Assembly: GCA_019639155.1 (NCBI GenBank)
Contig: JAHBSJ010000004.1
Span: forward strand, 62,001 to 126,000
DNA length: 64,000 nt
Origin: Acidobacteriota bacterium
Lineage (GTDB): Bacteria; Acidobacteriota; Blastocatellia; Pyrinomonadales; Pyrinomonadaceae
Direction of reading: 5' to 3'
Numbering within the stretch: the first letter of the stretch is position 1; each line of letters begins with the position of its first letter. Both the position numbers and the translations under genes were made by a program. The notes below the pieces were generated by a model. It was not told the origin of the DNA, searched no databases, and saw nothing but the letters and a program-made list of their open reading frames with translations. Below, one piece after another: positions 61,750 through 64,000 of this stretch.

Positions 61750-64000
61750 TTACTCAATATTAAAATACTTCGCGGCCGGATGATGGACGATTATCGCTGA
61801 CGTCGATTGTTCGGGGTCGAGTTGGAATTCTTCCGTCAGTTCGACGCCGATGCGGGCCGGATCGAGCAATTCGAACAGCTTTGTCTGATCCTCGAGACGT
61901 GGACACGCGGGGTAGCCAAACGAAAAACGCGATCCTTGATAGCCTTGATGAAAGAGCTTTGCGAGCTCCGGTGCGTCGGCTCCTGCGATACCGAGTTCTT
62001 CGCGGACACGTTTGTGCCACATTTCGGCGAGAGCCTCGGCGGATTCGACAGAGAGGCCGTGAAACAGCAGATAATCTTGATAATTGTCCGCCTTGAAAAG
62101 CTCCGCCGAATGTTCGCTCGCCCGCCGCCCCATCGTCACAAGCTGAAACGCCACAACATCGGTAACGCCGCCGACCGGGGCGAAATAGTCCGCCAAACAC
62201 AGATTCTTTCCGCCGCGTTGCTCTTGCGGCTGTCGCGGAAAGGTGAAACGCATACGCTCGGTCTTAAGATCGTCTTCCCATATGATCAGGTCGTTTCCGT
62301 CAGAATTACACGGAAAATATCCATAGACGAGCTTGGCCTCGAGCAGCTTTTCGCGGATCGCTTTGGTCTTGATCTCCTCATATTTCGGCAATATCGTCGT
62401 GCGGCGCAGTTCGGCGTATTCCTCAGCAGACGATCTGCCTTGTTTATACTGCCATTGACCCTTGAACAAAGCGGTCTCGTTGATAAAGTCAAAGACCTTT
62501 GTCAGATCGGTGATCTCGACAACCTTTGAACCATAGAACGGAGCCGTCGGCACTTTGTCGAGGACCGGAACATCAGAACGCGTAGTATGTGTCGAATCGC
62601 CGCTCACACGCGACGAAATGCGTGCCGCCTCTTGCCCAAGCTTTGCGTCCTCGCCAACCAGGTCTTCGACATTTGGTGTAGAGCCTACTTCCGTTTGCGC
62701 GGAGGCTTCTCCCGTTTGCGCGGAGGCTTCTCCCGTTTGCGCGGACGCTTCTCCCGTTTGCGCGGAGACTTCTCCCGTTTGCGCGGAGACTTCTCCCGTT
62801 TGCGCGGAGGCTTCTCCCGTTTGCGCGGAGGCTTCTCCCGTTTGCGCGGAGGCTTCTCCCGTTTGCGCGGACGCTTCTCCCGTCGTCAGTTCGTCCATTG
62901 CGTGCAATCCATCGAAGGCATCGCGGGCGTAAAAGAGCTTGCCGTTGAATAATGGGACAAGATCATTATCAACATAACGCCTATTCAAAGCCGCTCCGCC
63001 AAGAATGACAGGCGTTTTGATGCCGCGTTCGTTCATTATTTCGAGATTGTCACGCATAATGAGCGTTGATTTGACCAGAAGGCCGCTCATCCCGATCGCA
63101 TCGCAATCGTGTTCTTCCGCAGCACGCAGAATGTCGTCGATATTTTGTTTAATGCCCAGATTTACGACCTTATAGCCGTTGTTTGTGAGGATGATATCGA
63201 CCAGATTCTTGCCGATGTCGTGCACATCGCCTTTAACGGTCGCGAGAACCATCACACCTTTGTTCGTACCCTCGACCTTTTCCATAAAAGGCTCGAGAAA
63301 CCTCACCGCGGCCTTCATTGCCTCGGCAGATTGCAGAACGAAAGGAAGCTGCATCTGACCGGCACCGAACAGATCGCCGACGACTTTCATGCCATCGAGC
63401 AGAATATTGTTGATAATGTCGAGCGGCGGATACTTTTCGAGAGCTTCCTTTAGCGAATCTTCGAGACCGATCTTCTCGCCCTCGATGATGTGCTCTTTTA
63501 AGCGTTCCTCGACCGGCAGATCTGATATATCCGGCTTGATAGAAGCGGCCGTTTTGCCCTCAAACAGCTTAGTGAACTCGGTCAGCGGATCGTAAGTGCA
63601 TACATCGCCGTCAAACTTTCGCCTATCGTAAATGAGGTCGCGTGCAGTGTCGATCTCGTGCTCGTTAAAGCGGATCAGCGGCAGTATCTTTGACGCGTTG
63701 ACGATCGCAGAGTTCATTCCTGCCTCGACACAGTCGTGAAGAAAGACGGAATTCAGGACAACGCGTGCCGCCGGCGACAGGCCGAAAGAGATATTCGAGA
63801 CACCGAGTATCTGATTCGCATCGGGCATTTCCGCTTTGATCTGACGGATCGCCTTAATGGTCTCGTCCGCATTCTTACGGTCTTCTTCGATGCCCGTAGA
63901 GATAGGCAATGCAAGCGGATCAAAGAAAATATCGTGCCCGGGAATGCCAAATTCCGTCGCCTGCTTATACGCGCGTCGCGCGATCTTGATCTTATCTTCC
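61750..64000 (-). CDS. metH: Cobalamin-dependent methionine synthase, 5' part beyond window
   Basis: The C-terminal ~750 residues of MetH; the frame is open to the right edge, so the true start lies outside (an apparent start at 63909 is only an internal TTG). Order: end of the pterin-binding domain (DPLALPISTG...QILGVSNISFGLSPAARVVLN), the cobalamin cap and binding domain with KGDVHDIGKNLV (the DxHxxG motif that ligates cobalt), a repeat linker of nine TGE[AV]SAQ units (see 62694-62882), then the AdoMet activation domain ending FGYPACPRLEDQ and STSAIIVHHPAAKYFNIE. It transfers a methyl group from methyl-tetrahydrofolate to homocysteine. The linker lies between domains that must move against one another. 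Confidence 0.95.
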   Translation of the reverse strand, partial: EDKIKIARRAYKQATEFGIPGHDIFFDPLALPISTGIEEDRKNADETIKAIRQIKAEMPDANQILGVSNISFGLSPAARVVLNSVFLHDCVEAGMNSAIVNASKILPLIRFNEHEIDTARDLIYDRRKFDGDVCTYDPLTEFTKLFEGKTAASIKPDISDLPVEERLKEHIIEGEKIGLEDSLKEALEKYPPLDIINNILLDGMKVVGDLFGAGQMQLPFVLQSAEAMKAAVRFLEPFMEKVEGTNKGVMVLATVKGDVHDIGKNLVDIILTNNGYKVVNLGIKQNIDDILRAAEEHDCDAIGMSGLLVKSTLIMRDNLEIMNERGIKTPVILGGAALNRRYVDNDLVPLFNGKLFYARDAFDGLHAMDELTTGEASAQTGEASAQTGEASAQTGEASAQTGEVSAQTGEVSAQTGEASAQTGEASAQTGEASAQTEVGSTPNVEDLVGEDAKLGQEAARISSRVSGDSTHTTRSDVPVLDKVPTAPFYGSKVVEITDLTKVFDFINETALFKGQWQYKQGRSSAEEYAELRRTTILPKYEEIKTKAIREKLLEAKLVYGYFPCNSDGNDLIIWEDDLKTERMRFTFPRQPQEQRGGKNLCLADYFAPVGGVTDVVAFQLVTMGRRASEHSAELFKADNYQDYLLFHGLSVESAEALAEMWHKRVREELGIAGADAPELAKLFHQGYQGSRFSFGYPACPRLEDQTKLFELLDPARIGVELTEEFQLDPEQSTSAIIVHHPAAKYFNIE
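62694..62882 (-). repeat. Nine in-frame 21-bp tandem repeats in metH
   Basis: Nine consecutive 21-base units of the form TTTGCGCGGAGGCTTCTCCC plus one base (plus strand), 189 bases in all. They differ at only a few positions (GAGGCT, GACGCT or GAGACT). In protein they encode TGEASAQ or TGEVSAQ. The near identity implies recent expansion by replication slippage, so copy number may vary between strains. Confidence 0.95.

Noticed and set aside
61750..61790. Junction duplication at the metH cassette like that at pntB
   Set aside because: Only loose AT-rich similarity exists between the metH end and the sequence after the toxin; no convincing direct repeat.
62694..62882. 21-bp repeats as a possible CRISPR or iteron array
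   Set aside because: They are in frame within metH, contiguous, and encode a clean seven-residue repeat.
63753..63909. Start of metH within the window at 63909
   Set aside because: That codon is an internal TTG in DPLALPISTG; the frame remains open to the edge and the N-terminal MetH domains are missing.

Overview
The window is 64 kb of bacterial chromosome, densely coded on both strands. The gene set suggests an Acidobacteriota genome, probably class Blastocatellia (inference from content, not from a marker tree). Pointers are an ECF sigma factor coupled to a Ser/Thr kinase with a TPR-type C-terminus, very large secreted beta-helix and FG-GAP proteins, bacillithiol synthase BshC, a split P-protein glycine cleavage system (gcvPA/gcvPB), and many secreted proteins ending in a carboxypeptidase-regulatory-like domain. 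No rRNA, tRNA, CRISPR array or complete insertion sequence was recognised.

Layout. 1-9502 (minus): two tandem paralogous giant secreted proteins, the first cut by the window edge, with related 5' leaders. 9624-14688 (plus): ECF sigma factor, Ser/Thr kinase, CorC/CNNM-type CBS membrane protein and a biotin carrier protein. 14811-25033 (minus): a run encoding a BNR-propeller protein, BshC, MutL, a 42-residue membrane peptide, a sodium:solute symporter and a PIG-L deacetylase. 25315-29329 (minus): an outer-membrane-like protein and glutamate dehydrogenase. 29565-32231 (plus): three exported proteins. 32307-34471 (plus): gcvT and gcvH with a PIN toxin-antitoxin pair between them. 34487-42688 (minus): an S9 peptidase and a coupled operon of two 17-residue-repeat proteins with S74 chaperone tails plus a small regulatory-like-domain protein. 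42975-51004 (plus): gcvPA, gcvPB, an ECF S-component-like protein, an SRPBCC protein, and transhydrogenase pntA/pntB. 51125-59925: secreted protein, [2Fe-2S] protein, FHA-membrane-trypsin fusion, PlsC acyltransferase and two tandem secreted metalloproteases. 60019-64000 (minus): saccharopine-dehydrogenase-like protein, a DUF433/DUF5615 pair and the C-terminal part of cobalamin-dependent methionine synthase.

Most notable structure: three PIN or PIN-like toxin-antitoxin cassettes lie at junctions between core metabolic genes (gcvT|gcvH, pntA|pntB, metH|downstream gene). At pntA|pntB the cassette is bounded by a perfect 44-bp direct repeat made of the junction and the first 43 bases of pntB, so the ATGA coupling is present at both ends. 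That insert also holds a truncated pntB start and a DUF433 gene broken by one missing base. Other notable structure: a nine-copy 21-bp in-frame tandem repeat inside metH, dispersed repeats that form parts of signal peptides and protein ends, paired 5' leaders that could mask ribosome binding sites, and a shared C-terminal module on four secreted proteins.

Functionally, the gcv genes, metH and glutamate dehydrogenase point to active one-carbon, glycine and amino-acid metabolism, pntAB to NADPH balance, and bshC to a bacillithiol-type thiol. The rest is mostly envelope and secretion biology.
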